Below, piece by piece: positions 50,280 through 59,826 of a stretch of DNA of 64,000 nucleotides; the stretch's first letter is position 1, and the number at the start of each line of letters is the position of its first letter. The notes under the pieces were generated by a model. The model did not search any database, was not told the DNA's origin, and saw only the letters and a program-made list of their open reading frames with translations. The DNA comes from Nocardia panacis. Lineage in GTDB: Bacteria > Actinomycetota > Actinomycetes > Mycobacteriales > Mycobacteriaceae. Location: assembly GCF_003598715.1 (NCBI RefSeq), contig NZ_QZFU01000016.1, positions 1,054,001 to 1,118,000 on the forward strand. Reading direction: 5' to 3'. Both the position numbers and the translations under genes were made by a program.

Positions 50280-51787
50280 GCACCGAACTCGCCGAGACCG
50301 CGGGCACGCCCGTGCCCGAAACCGCTGCCACCAGGGAGAAGTCGAGCGGATTCACCCGATTCTGTTCGGCCGCCGCGGTATTCGCGATAGTGGCAGCCGT
50401 CTTCGGTGCGCTGTTCGCCTGGCTGACCCCGGCCTTCTGGGGTCACGACGAGATCACCCAGTTCGGTCGGGCCTATCAGGTGGCGCACGGCGGCTTCCTG
50501 CCGCAGCGCATCCCCGATGATCGCGGCGTCTCCTACGGCGGCGAGTTGCCGCGCAGCGTGGACGCCCTGACGAGCTATGCCTTCCAGGACTACAACCGCC
50601 ATCTCGGCGAGCCGGATCCGATGGTCTCCGATCCCGGCGCCTACGACCGGCTGGGCGCGGCCCCGGTCTCCGAGGAAATGAAGCAGGGGGTCTGGTTCAC
50701 CAATACCGCCGCCTATTCACCCATCCCGTATATCCCCGCCGCCCTCGGCATCCGGTTGGGCGAGTTGGTCGGCGTCGATACCGGCGGGCTGCTGCTGCTC
50801 ACCCGATTCGCCGGTCTGGCCGCGTATTTGGCGGTGGTCGGCTTCGGACTGTGGGCGCTGCGCGCGCACCGGGTGCAGTGGTTGGTGTTCGCCGTCGCGG
50901 TATTGCCGATCGCCGTCTTCCAGGCGGGCACCGTCACCGCCGACACCCTGACCAACGCGCTCGCGATCATGTTCTCCGCCTTGCTGATCAAGGCGCTGTT
51001 CCTCGGTGTGCGCCTGCGCCCGGTCGAGACGGCGGCGCTGTTGACGGCGACCGTGCTGCTGCCGGTCAGCAAGCCCACCTACGTGCTGTTGGCCATGCTG
51101 GTGGTGCTCGTCCCCGCCGACCGCCTGGGTCTGTCCGGCATGTTGCGTTGGCTCACTTGGGTTTTCGCGGGCATCGGTGCGATCCTCTTCGCCGTCTGGA
51201 TGAAGATCGCCGCGCCGACCGGAGACGGTATGGGCCGGATGCGGGCTCCGGAGCAGTGGTATTCGGTCAATCCCGGCGAACAGTTGAGCGGAATCCTGCG
51301 CAACCCGCCGCGTTTCCTGCACACCTTCCTCAACAGCGTCTGGCTGCGCGACAATCGTTGGTTCACCCAGTTCTTCGGAGAACTCGGCTTCGCCTACATC
51401 GATGTGCCCGCACTGTCCATCATCGCCTGCCTGCTGGCCTTCGCGATCGGCATCGGCATCACCGGTCGGTGGAATCCCGCCTCGGCCACGTTCCGCAGGA
51501 CGCTGCTCGTGGCACTGGTGCTGGCGGCGAGCGTCGCCATGATCTACGTGACGCTCTACATGTCGTTCACCCCGGTCAACTACTACCTCATCGATGGCGT
51601 GCAGGGGCGCTACTTCGTACCGCTGGCGGTCCTGGCGTTCGCGGTGCTGCTGCGCTGGATGCCGCTGCGGCTCACCGATGCCGGTGGCCGCGCGCCGGGG
51701 CGGGGTGCGGTGCTCACCCTGGTGGCGGCCTCGGTGCTGGCGCTGGCGGCCGCGCTGGCGAAATACACCTACCTGGTCTGGGGTTGA
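50276..51787 (+). CDS. DUF2142 multi-pass membrane protein, probable GT-C glycosyltransferase
   Basis: A 503-residue protein with about ten to eleven membrane segments. The first extracytoplasmic loop has the acidic WGHDEITQFGRAYQVAHGG motif that marks DUF2142 and resembles the metal-binding loop of GT-C enzymes. A second conserved loop PIPYIPAALGIRLGE and a late FTPVNYYLIDGVQGRYFVPL also fit. It starts at a GTG overlapping the upstream GT2 stop by four bases. The inferred role is transfer of the polyprenyl-linked sugar made by the upstream GT2 onto a cell-wall polymer outside the membrane. Confidence 0.85.
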   Translation: MSTELAETAGTPVPETAATREKSSGFTRFCSAAAVFAIVAAVFGALFAWLTPAFWGHDEITQFGRAYQVAHGGFLPQRIPDDRGVSYGGELPRSVDALTSYAFQDYNRHLGEPDPMVSDPGAYDRLGAAPVSEEMKQGVWFTNTAAYSPIPYIPAALGIRLGELVGVDTGGLLLLTRFAGLAAYLAVVGFGLWALRAHRVQWLVFAVAVLPIAVFQAGTVTADTLTNALAIMFSALLIKALFLGVRLRPVETAALLTATVLLPVSKPTYVLLAMLVVLVPADRLGLSGMLRWLTWVFAGIGAILFAVWMKIAAPTGDGMGRMRAPEQWYSVNPGEQLSGILRNPPRFLHTFLNSVWLRDNRWFTQFFGELGFAYIDVPALSIIACLLAFAIGIGITGRWNPASATFRRTLLVALVLAASVAMIYVTLYMSFTPVNYYLIDGVQGRYFVPLAVLAFAVLLRWMPLRLTDAGGRAPGRGAVLTLVAASVLALAAALAKYTYLVWG

Positions 51788-51842
51788 GTTAGCGAATCAC
51801 TCGGCGACACACTGAGTATTGCCGAATATTTGCTGGATTCGC

Positions 51843-53176
<1,334 letters not shown>

Positions 53177-53890
53177 ATGCTGATGAGGAAATTCGCCGCG
53201 ACGTCGGCGCTGCTGATCGCCGCCATGGGCATCGGCGCGGGCGCCGTCAACGCGGCACCGGCCCGCGAGGCCGATCAGGTCGGAGTCTCGGTCTCCAATC
53301 CGGACGCCAATGGTTCGACCGTCATCACCACCGACTCCGGCTCCCTGGTCGTCGAGGACGGCACGTTCAAGGTCAAGGCCGCCAATGGGCAGGTCATGGC
53401 GGGCATGCCGCTGACGTTCCGGGTCAACGACTTCGAATTCCCGATGGCCGCCCAAATCATCGGCAAGACGGCCACACTCACCCCCGAATACGACATCGCG
53501 CACGCCACCTACAAGCCGGTCGCGCTGCCGTTCGAGGATCAGGCGCCCTGGAAGACCCCGTACGACCGGGAACAGGCCGCCTGGAACCGCATGAAGGACG
53601 AGATCTCCCTCGGCGCGACCATCGCCACCCTCGTCGGCACCATCGGTGGCGGCGCGGTGGGTTGCGTGCTCGGCGGTATCGTCGGTGCGACCGCAGCTTC
53701 GGCCACCATCATCGGCCTGTTCGGTCCGTTCATCCCCGTGGCCGTCGTGGGCTGCATCGCGGGTGCGGCCACCGCGGCCCCGATCGGCGGTCTGGCCATG
53801 AACTTCGTGATCACCGCGCCGGTGGCCATCGCCGCCGCGATCCAGTACTTCACCACCATCAACCAGCCCTTCGTCGCGCCTGCCAAGTAG
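53177..53890 (+). CDS. Exported protein with glycine-zipper membrane segments (paralogue A)
   Basis: A 237-residue precursor of unknown family. A signal peptide (RKFAATSALLIAAMG to VNAAPA) starts it; ATG 53177 is chosen because GAGGAA lies ten bases upstream. The mature part has a beta-like domain (STVITTDSGSLVVEDGTFKV, GMPLTFRVNDFEFPMAA), a conserved PFEDQAPWKTPYDRE block with an amphipathic WNRMKDEISLG, then Gly-zipper hydrophobic helices (VGTIGGGAVGCVLGGIVG and others) with two cysteines, ending QYFTTINQPFVAPAK. About 70 percent or more of positions match the next gene by eye. A role in the mycolate outer membrane or pore formation is a guess from the zipper helices. Confidence 0.85.
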   Translation: MLMRKFAATSALLIAAMGIGAGAVNAAPAREADQVGVSVSNPDANGSTVITTDSGSLVVEDGTFKVKAANGQVMAGMPLTFRVNDFEFPMAAQIIGKTATLTPEYDIAHATYKPVALPFEDQAPWKTPYDREQAAWNRMKDEISLGATIATLVGTIGGGAVGCVLGGIVGATAASATIIGLFGPFIPVAVVGCIAGAATAAPIGGLAMNFVITAPVAIAAAIQYFTTINQPFVAPAK

Positions 53891-53969
53891 GTCAGAAGCG
53901 CTTGTCGCACAACTGAATTCACAAAAGAACTCACACAATCGGACCTCGCACAACTGAACAGCGAGCCAG

Positions 53970-54010
53970 GAAGACCCCGCCCGGCAGCCAATACCGGGCG
54001 GGGTCTTCTT
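53970..54010 (+). terminator. Terminator between the exported paralogues
   Basis: Perfect 15-bp stem GAAGACCCCGCCCGG (53970-53984) with 53994-54008, nine-base loop, TT at the end. Confidence 0.85.
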
Positions 54011-54095
54011 CGGCCAGGCCGAGTTGCTGAAGATTCGCGAATTCAGTCATCGGTCACCTACATCTGCTGAACGCACCTGATAGAGGACCATCAAA

Positions 54096-54803
54096 ATGCT
54101 CATCAAGAAGTTTGCCGCCACCTCCGCGCTGCTCATCGCGGCCCTCGGCGTCACCGCCGGAACCGTGCACGCCGAACCCGCCGCCGACAACGGCGCGGTC
54201 AACGTCACCGCCAGCACCACCGACACCCAGTCCATCATCAAGACCGACGTCGGCTCGATGGTCGTCGAGGATGGCGTATTCAAGGTCAAGAACGCCGCGG
54301 GTCAGGTGATGGCCGGTATGCCACTCACCTTCCGCGTCAACGACTTCGAATTCCCCATCGCCGCGAATATCGCCGACCACACCGCGACCCTGACCCCGCA
54401 GTACGACATCGCGCACGCCGTCTACAAGCCCGCCGCGCTGCCGTTCGAGGATCAGGCCCCGTGGAAGACCCCGTACGACCGGGAACAGTCCACCTGGAAC
54501 CGCATGAAGGACGAGATCTCCCTCGGCGCGACCGTGGCGACCCTGGTCGGCACCATCGGCGGCGCGGCCGTCGGCTGCGTCCTGGGCGGCATCGTCGGCA
54601 CCGCGGCCGCAGCCGCCACCCTGGTCGGCCTGTTCGGTCCGTTCATCCCGGCCGCCGTCATCGGCTGCATCGGCGGCGCGATCACCGTCGCCGCCATCGG
54701 CGGCATCGGCATGCAGTTCGTCATCACCGCACCGGTGGCCATCGCCGCGGCAATCCAGTACTTCACCACCATCAACCAGCCGTTCGTGCCGCCGGCCAAG
54801 TAA
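54096..54803 (+). CDS. Exported protein with glycine-zipper membrane segments (paralogue B)
   Basis: A 235-residue tandem paralogue of the preceding gene: the same signal peptide type (MLIKKFAATSALLIAALG to VHAEPA), the same GSMVVEDGVFKVKNAAGQVMAGM and FEFPIAANI beta part, an identical PFEDQAPWKTPYDREQ block, Gly-zipper helices (VGTIGGAAVGCVLGGIVG) with two conserved cysteines and the ending QYFTTINQPFVPPAK. The N-terminal 20 mature residues differ most, suggesting a surface-exposed variable part. GAGGA precedes the ATG by nine bases. Each copy has its own terminator with the same stem core, so the duplication included the 3-prime flank. Function unknown. Confidence 0.87.
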   Translation: MLIKKFAATSALLIAALGVTAGTVHAEPAADNGAVNVTASTTDTQSIIKTDVGSMVVEDGVFKVKNAAGQVMAGMPLTFRVNDFEFPIAANIADHTATLTPQYDIAHAVYKPAALPFEDQAPWKTPYDREQSTWNRMKDEISLGATVATLVGTIGGAAVGCVLGGIVGTAAAAATLVGLFGPFIPAAVIGCIGGAITVAAIGGIGMQFVITAPVAIAAAIQYFTTINQPFVPPAK

Positions 54804-54830
54804 AAGCCGGTTACGCAACGCTTTTCGCGA

Positions 54831-54870
54831 CGAAACCCCGCCCGGTCCAAATCCGGGCGGGGTTTCGCGT
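54831..54870 (+). terminator. Terminator after exported paralogue B
   Basis: Perfect 15-bp stem CGAAACCCCGCCCGG (54831-54845) with 54853-54867, seven-base loop. Stem core ACCCCGCCCGG is the same as in the terminator at 53970. Confidence 0.8.
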
Positions 54871-54939
54871 AATCGCGGCCTGGTACTGCTCCCTTCCGGT
54901 AAAATTTCCGGCGGGAGAGTATTCATCAGGGGAATGCCT

Positions 54940-55665
54940 ATGACGCAACCGATTCCGGGTATGCCGACACCGCCGACATACAACGACGGACAGGCTCCAC
55001 ACGGCTCGCAACCCTGGTACAGCCGCGCCGACGATATCGCGTTCGCCGAGGTGGCCACCGCTGCCATGGTCGCGGCGGATGCCGGCGGATGGACGCATGC
55101 GGCACGACACCTGCGCCATTATCTCGACAACACCGGCACGGATCTGATTCTCGACCCGGATCAGATGATGAACGATGATGCTCGACTGAAGATGTTCGCC
55201 GAAGATACGGTCACGCAGTGGGTGCAGAAGATCTCGAGGTCGGCGATAGCCGCGAACAATTATGAGAATTCGATACCGTTTCAGTCGGGCTGGGTGGGTT
55301 GGACATTCGATTCATCGAGTCAGCGCGACTGGTATCTGGCGGTAGGTTCGATGAACATTGCCGTAAGCGGCGCGGTAGCCGTTCATCATCGGGATAATGG
55401 TGCGCAGTCGACCGTCACGGTCGATTATCGGATCCATTTTCACGATCGCTACAACTGGGATGGCACCAAGTCGACCGAGATCGCCGGCATCACGGTCACC
55501 GACCGTCGGATGGGTGGGCTGCACACAGCCGGATTGGCTCGAGAATTCGATCAGTACGGATCATCGATCGCCAAACACTACGAAGGAGCGCTGCCGACCG
55601 ATGTCCCGATCAATGCGGAAGGCCCCGAAAACCGCAAGGACACCCGTGCCGATCCGACCCGATGA
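54940..55665 (+). CDS. Uncharacterised protein with DRYNWD-motif domain
   Basis: A 241-residue protein starting at ATG 54940, six bases after AGGGGA (an ATG at 54934 overlaps that site). A Pro-rich 25-residue start is followed by a helical region (DIAFAEVATAAMVAADAGGWTHAARHLRHYL) and a beta-rich C-terminal part with VTVDYRIHFHDRYNWDGTKSTEI, GITVTDRRMGGLHTAGLAREFDQYGSS. From memory, a similar DRYNWD-GK...LAREFD module ends several large actinobacterial secretion-linked proteins, but no enzymatic function is known to me. No signal peptide. It probably shares a transcript with the next gene (nine-base gap), and both converge on a WXG100/EspC-like gene, so a type VII-linked role is inferred. Confidence 0.75.
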   Translation: MTQPIPGMPTPPTYNDGQAPHGSQPWYSRADDIAFAEVATAAMVAADAGGWTHAARHLRHYLDNTGTDLILDPDQMMNDDARLKMFAEDTVTQWVQKISRSAIAANNYENSIPFQSGWVGWTFDSSSQRDWYLAVGSMNIAVSGAVAVHHRDNGAQSTVTVDYRIHFHDRYNWDGTKSTEIAGITVTDRRMGGLHTAGLAREFDQYGSSIAKHYEGALPTDVPINAEGPENRKDTRADPTR

Positions 55666-55674
55666 GTCGACGCG

Positions 55675-56163
55675 GTGAGCAGGCTGTGGAGGCCGCTGAT
55701 CGTCGTGATCCTCGGCGTGCTCGCGCTGTCGGTGTTGGCAATCATCGTATTTTCGAAGCTGATTGATCGGGTGGCCGAGCCCAATATCGAGACGTCGACC
55801 ACGCCAGGGCTGGTGCAGGAAGCATTCGAATACGGTGGATGGACGCTTCCGGATACCGGGAAGGTGCTCCTGGTACGGCGGCAGATTGTTCGGCGTTCGG
55901 CGTATCAGATCGCGATCGAGATCCCTACTGCCGATCTCGGCGTGATGCTGGAGAAATCCGGGTTCAGGGCTGTATTCGAAAAGCTGTATGCTACGGGACT
56001 CGTGAATCCGATCGCGGGACCCGATCTGTCGTCGTCGCCCAATGTGCAAACGGCCCAGGATGAATTCATTTCGCCGAAAGGTTGGCCGATGTTTCGTAGG
56101 GTCACCATCGATGAGCGCAGTCCGGACATGCGAATTGTTCATCTCGTATTCTCAGGTAATTGA
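55675..56163 (+). CDS. Small membrane-anchored protein, unknown
   Basis: A 162-residue protein with one N-terminal membrane segment (RLWRPLIVVILGVLALSVLAIIVF) and an outside domain of about 130 residues (GWTLPDTGKVLLVRRQIVRRSAYQIAIEIP, GWPMFRRVTIDERSPDMRIVHLVFS). GTG start 55675 lies nine bases after the stop of the upstream gene. The base composition is less GC-rich than the wall genes, with several A-ending codons. It overlaps the convergent gene by 12 bases at the 3-prime end. It could be an anti-effector or assembly partner for its neighbours; no family recognised. Confidence 0.72.
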   Translation: MSRLWRPLIVVILGVLALSVLAIIVFSKLIDRVAEPNIETSTTPGLVQEAFEYGGWTLPDTGKVLLVRRQIVRRSAYQIAIEIPTADLGVMLEKSGFRAVFEKLYATGLVNPIAGPDLSSSPNVQTAQDEFISPKGWPMFRRVTIDERSPDMRIVHLVFSGN

Positions 56164-57282
56164 TCCGATTATGCTTTCGAACCACACATTATTGCCGAAC
56201 CCATAGCGCAAGGTGCCCATATCGACCACAACCTTGGCCGGGATCTCGAAGTCGGCCGCACCGTTGGTCGGGGCCGCCTGTCCGGGGGAATAGTCGAGTG
56301 CCTTGGAAATCTGGTCGATGGTGGTGGTGATCGCCGTCTTCGTGGACTCCGCCGTCTGTCTCAGGGAGTCGACGGCCGACTGGATCTGTGCTTTGGCCGA
56401 TCCGTCCATGGGATCTTTGAGTCGCAGCGCCCAAACCCCCAACGGCATGGTGAAGCCGAGCGCTTCAATGGGTTTCGTGATGGCACCGCTGATGCCGATC
56501 GCCTGATTGTAGACGAGCCGTTCCAGTAGCGCCCCACCCTTTTCGACAATCTTGGCGACCGCCTCCAAACCATTGCTGCGCGCACCGACGGATTGCGCGA
56601 GCCCGCCCGCGGTGGATCCGAAACTCTCTGCGGCACTGCCGGTCCAGACGGCGCGCAGCCAACCGGTCCCGCCGGAGAGGTTCTGTGCGGTGACGAAGTC
56701 GTTGATGCCGAGAAACCCGATCCGCTTGCCGATGGCTCGCAGCGCCTCCCAATCCGAGACCAGTTGGGTCAGATAGTCGGCTGCCGGTTTGATGCCGATG
56801 ACTCGGCTCCACGGGTCGTCGTAGGCGGAGATCAGGTCGATCGCCGAGGTGACGACCTGGCGGATTACGAATCGTTCGTCTTCGACCGTCGGCAGTGTGG
56901 GCAGTTGCAAGCCGCTGTAGCGGGTGATGCCCGCCGGGGCGGATCCGCCGGAGATCTCGGCGTTGCCCTGGAGTGCGGCGGTCTGCGCCGCGAGCGAATT
57001 CGCGTTCGCGTCATCCGTTGCCCGATAGGTGTCCGCCACGGTGGAAAGGCCGGTGAGGAGATTGTTCACGATGTCGATATCGCGCTGCTGCGCCGAGGAC
57101 AGGGTGCCGTGGAGTCTTTCCAGTGCCGGATTCAGCGTGGCCGCCAGTCCCGAAGCCCCGTGGGGAAGTAGCAGTCCGGACAGTTGGTTCGAGCCGTTGC
57201 TCGAGAAGTTCGCGGCCAGATCCCGCAGATCCAGGCTGAATCCGTTGACACTGGCGAGGTCCACCGAGAGTTTTTCAGCCAT
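56152..57282 (-). CDS. WXG100/EspC-like protein, candidate type VII secretion substrate
   Basis: A 376-residue protein. Residues 1-110 are a helical hairpin of the EspC/DUF2580 or WXG100 kind (KLSVDLASVNGFSLDLRDLAANF, then TGLSTVADTYRATDDANA), with Tyr86-x-x-x-Asp90 matching the YxxxD/E type VII export signal. Residues 190-270 hold a second WxG-like stretch (GWLRAVWTGSAAESFGSTAGGLAQS). The C-terminal 120 residues (IQSAVDSLRQTAESTKTAITTTIDQIS, AADFEIPAKVVVDMGTLRYGFG) match nothing known to me. GAGGGGG lies five bases before the ATG. No secretion machine genes are in the window. Convergent with the two uncharacterised genes upstream, overlapping one by 12 bases. Confidence 0.78.
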   Translation of the reverse strand: MAEKLSVDLASVNGFSLDLRDLAANFSSNGSNQLSGLLLPHGASGLAATLNPALERLHGTLSSAQQRDIDIVNNLLTGLSTVADTYRATDDANANSLAAQTAALQGNAEISGGSAPAGITRYSGLQLPTLPTVEDERFVIRQVVTSAIDLISAYDDPWSRVIGIKPAADYLTQLVSDWEALRAIGKRIGFLGINDFVTAQNLSGGTGWLRAVWTGSAAESFGSTAGGLAQSVGARSNGLEAVAKIVEKGGALLERLVYNQAIGISGAITKPIEALGFTMPLGVWALRLKDPMDGSAKAQIQSAVDSLRQTAESTKTAITTTIDQISKALDYSPGQAAPTNGAADFEIPAKVVVDMGTLRYGFGNNVWFESIIGSIT

Positions 57283-57443
57283 GTATCCCCCTCGATCATG
57301 GTGCGCAAGGTCGAAACTCCCCCGGCGCAGAAGCTCACCCTACCATCGCGGTGGGTTCGCGCCCGTGGATTCGCGGCACTGAGGCGAGCCGAAATACCAA
57401 GGGGCCGGGCGGTATTCGCGGCGTCCGGCCCCCGGGTCGCGGC

Positions 57444-58295
<852 letters not shown>

Positions 58296-58437
58296 CGACC
58301 GCTCCTGTCGTCTGTGCCGCGTGCCCGCGACCTTCCCCGCCTTGCAGGGTAAGCGTAAATCCGAGTCATATGCAACCAGTTGCATAGGGCGACCGACCGA
58401 GGGAAGGGGCGTCGGCATCCGACGCCCCTTCTCGAAC

Positions 58438-59766
58438 CTAGATAAAGACTGTCAGCAGCATCGGCAGCACGACGAGCAGCAGGATCACGGCCCACATGAT
58501 GTACATGAAGACCGCGCCCGGCGTCTTCTGCGGCTCCGGCCCGATCGCGCCGTTGAGGAAGATCAGCGCGGGCGAGCGATAGTAGATCCGCGCGGCCTGT
58601 CCCGGCTGCAACATCACCCGCGTCCCCGCGGCGCCCATATCGAAAATCCACGGCGTGGCGACCCAAATGTCGTACACACCCGGCCCGACCGGTATGTGGG
58701 TGGATCCCCACCGCGTCACCGGCACCGGATGACCGTTGATCCGAATCTTCGGCTTCACCAGCGCGAGCATGAACGTCAGCGGAAAGAAGGAGGCGTCCAC
58801 GGTGATTCCCGGTGGATCGGGCTGCTGGCCACCCGGCCCGAATTGCGCACCGGGAGGTGCGAACTGCGGCGGCTGGCCGAATTGTTGACCGAATTGGCCT
58901 GCCTGTCCGAACTGCTGCGGCTGACCATAGCCCGCCTGACCGAACCCGCCGGACTGATCCGCAGGTCCGTATTGCGGGGCAGGCTGACCGAATTGCCCAG
59001 CAGCCTGGCCATACTGCGGCGCGGCCTGCTCGAACCCGGCGGCTTGCGGTGCGGGTGCCCACTGCCCCGGCTGCGAGGTCAACTGCCCCGGCTGTGACGC
59101 CCACTGCCCTGGTTGCGATTCGGGTTGTCCGCTCTGGGCGGCGTGCGAGGGCGGCTGACCGAATGGACTCGCCCCTTGACCGTCCTGCTTCGCCCATGGT
59201 TCGAACTGTCCGGCAGGCTGGATGGTGTGCGCACCCGACTGGCCGGGTTGTGCCGCCGCCCAGCCGTTCTGCGCTCCCGACGGATCGATTTGCATGCCCG
59301 GCCCAAATTGGCCTGCGGTTTGGCCAAACGGCGTGGCAGCCGGTTCGATTTGCGTGCCCGGCCCGGATTGGCTTGCGGTTTGGCCATACTGCGTGGCAGC
59401 GGGTTCGATCTGCGCGTGCGCTCCGGATTGGCTTGCGGCTTGGCCATACTGCGTGGCAGCCGGCTCGACCTGCGCGCCCGGCTCGAATTGGCCTGCCGGT
59501 TGACCGTACTGCGTGGCAGCGGGTTCGATCTGCGCGTGCGCCCCGGATTGGCCTGCGGCCTGACCATACGGCGCGGCTGCGGGTTCGACCTGAGCATGCG
59601 CTCCGGACTGGCTGAATTGCGGTGTGCCCGAACCGTATTGCGGATACTGAGGTCCGGTGCCGTACGGATTGCCGTGTTGCGGTTGACCGTACGGCTGCGG
59701 TTGCTGGGTAGGCCCGGCGGCGGGGTGCGCCGGGTCCTGCGGCGGGAATCCGCCCGGTTGACTCAT
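58438..59766 (-). CDS. Pro/Gln-rich repeat protein with C-terminal membrane-anchored domain
   Basis: A 442-residue protein. Residues 1-300 are low-complexity (Pro, Gln, Gly, Ala, Tyr/Phe), including six 20-residue tandem repeats (53-172) of the type QSGAHAQIEPAATQYGQ and then looser GQFGQ and QPGQW units. The C-terminal part is folded: GITVDASFFPLTFMLALVKPKIRINGHPVP, RWGSTHIPVGPGVYDIWVATPWIFDMGAAG, RIYYRSPALIFLNGAIG, ending in one membrane helix (FMYIMWAVILLLVVLPMLL). The N-terminal tail is probably cytoplasmic and disordered. Found as a type in nocardial genomes; function unknown. A scaffold or septal/envelope-sensing role is speculation. Confidence 0.82.
   Translation of the reverse strand: MSQPGGFPPQDPAHPAAGPTQQPQPYGQPQHGNPYGTGPQYPQYGSGTPQFSQSGAHAQVEPAAAPYGQAAGQSGAHAQIEPAATQYGQPAGQFEPGAQVEPAATQYGQAASQSGAHAQIEPAATQYGQTASQSGPGTQIEPAATPFGQTAGQFGPGMQIDPSGAQNGWAAAQPGQSGAHTIQPAGQFEPWAKQDGQGASPFGQPPSHAAQSGQPESQPGQWASQPGQLTSQPGQWAPAPQAAGFEQAAPQYGQAAGQFGQPAPQYGPADQSGGFGQAGYGQPQQFGQAGQFGQQFGQPPQFAPPGAQFGPGGQQPDPPGITVDASFFPLTFMLALVKPKIRINGHPVPVTRWGSTHIPVGPGVYDIWVATPWIFDMGAAGTRVMLQPGQAARIYYRSPALIFLNGAIGPEPQKTPGAVFMYIMWAVILLLVVLPMLLTVFI
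59251..59610 (-). repeat. Six 60-bp tandem repeats within the Pro/Gln-rich gene
   Basis: In-frame units of 60 bp encode residues 53-72, 73-92, 93-112, 113-132, 133-152 and 153-172. Units 2 and 4 are closest to each other; the last is the most diverged. Copy-number change by slippage would keep the reading frame. Confidence 0.85.
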
Positions 59767-59826
59767 CTATCCCTCCCGGATGGCGATTGTGCGTGCCGAA
59801 TGTACCCCGCGTCGGCCGCGTGTGTG

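Noticed and set aside
54940..55665. Known NAD-glycohydrolase or nuclease toxin domain
   Set aside because: No catalytic signature of those families can be seen; only the uncharacterised DRYNWD motif is visible.
58812..59615. 267-codon plus-strand frame opposite the Pro/Gln-rich gene
   Set aside because: It is a repetitive mirror of the 60-bp repeat array and has no independent features.
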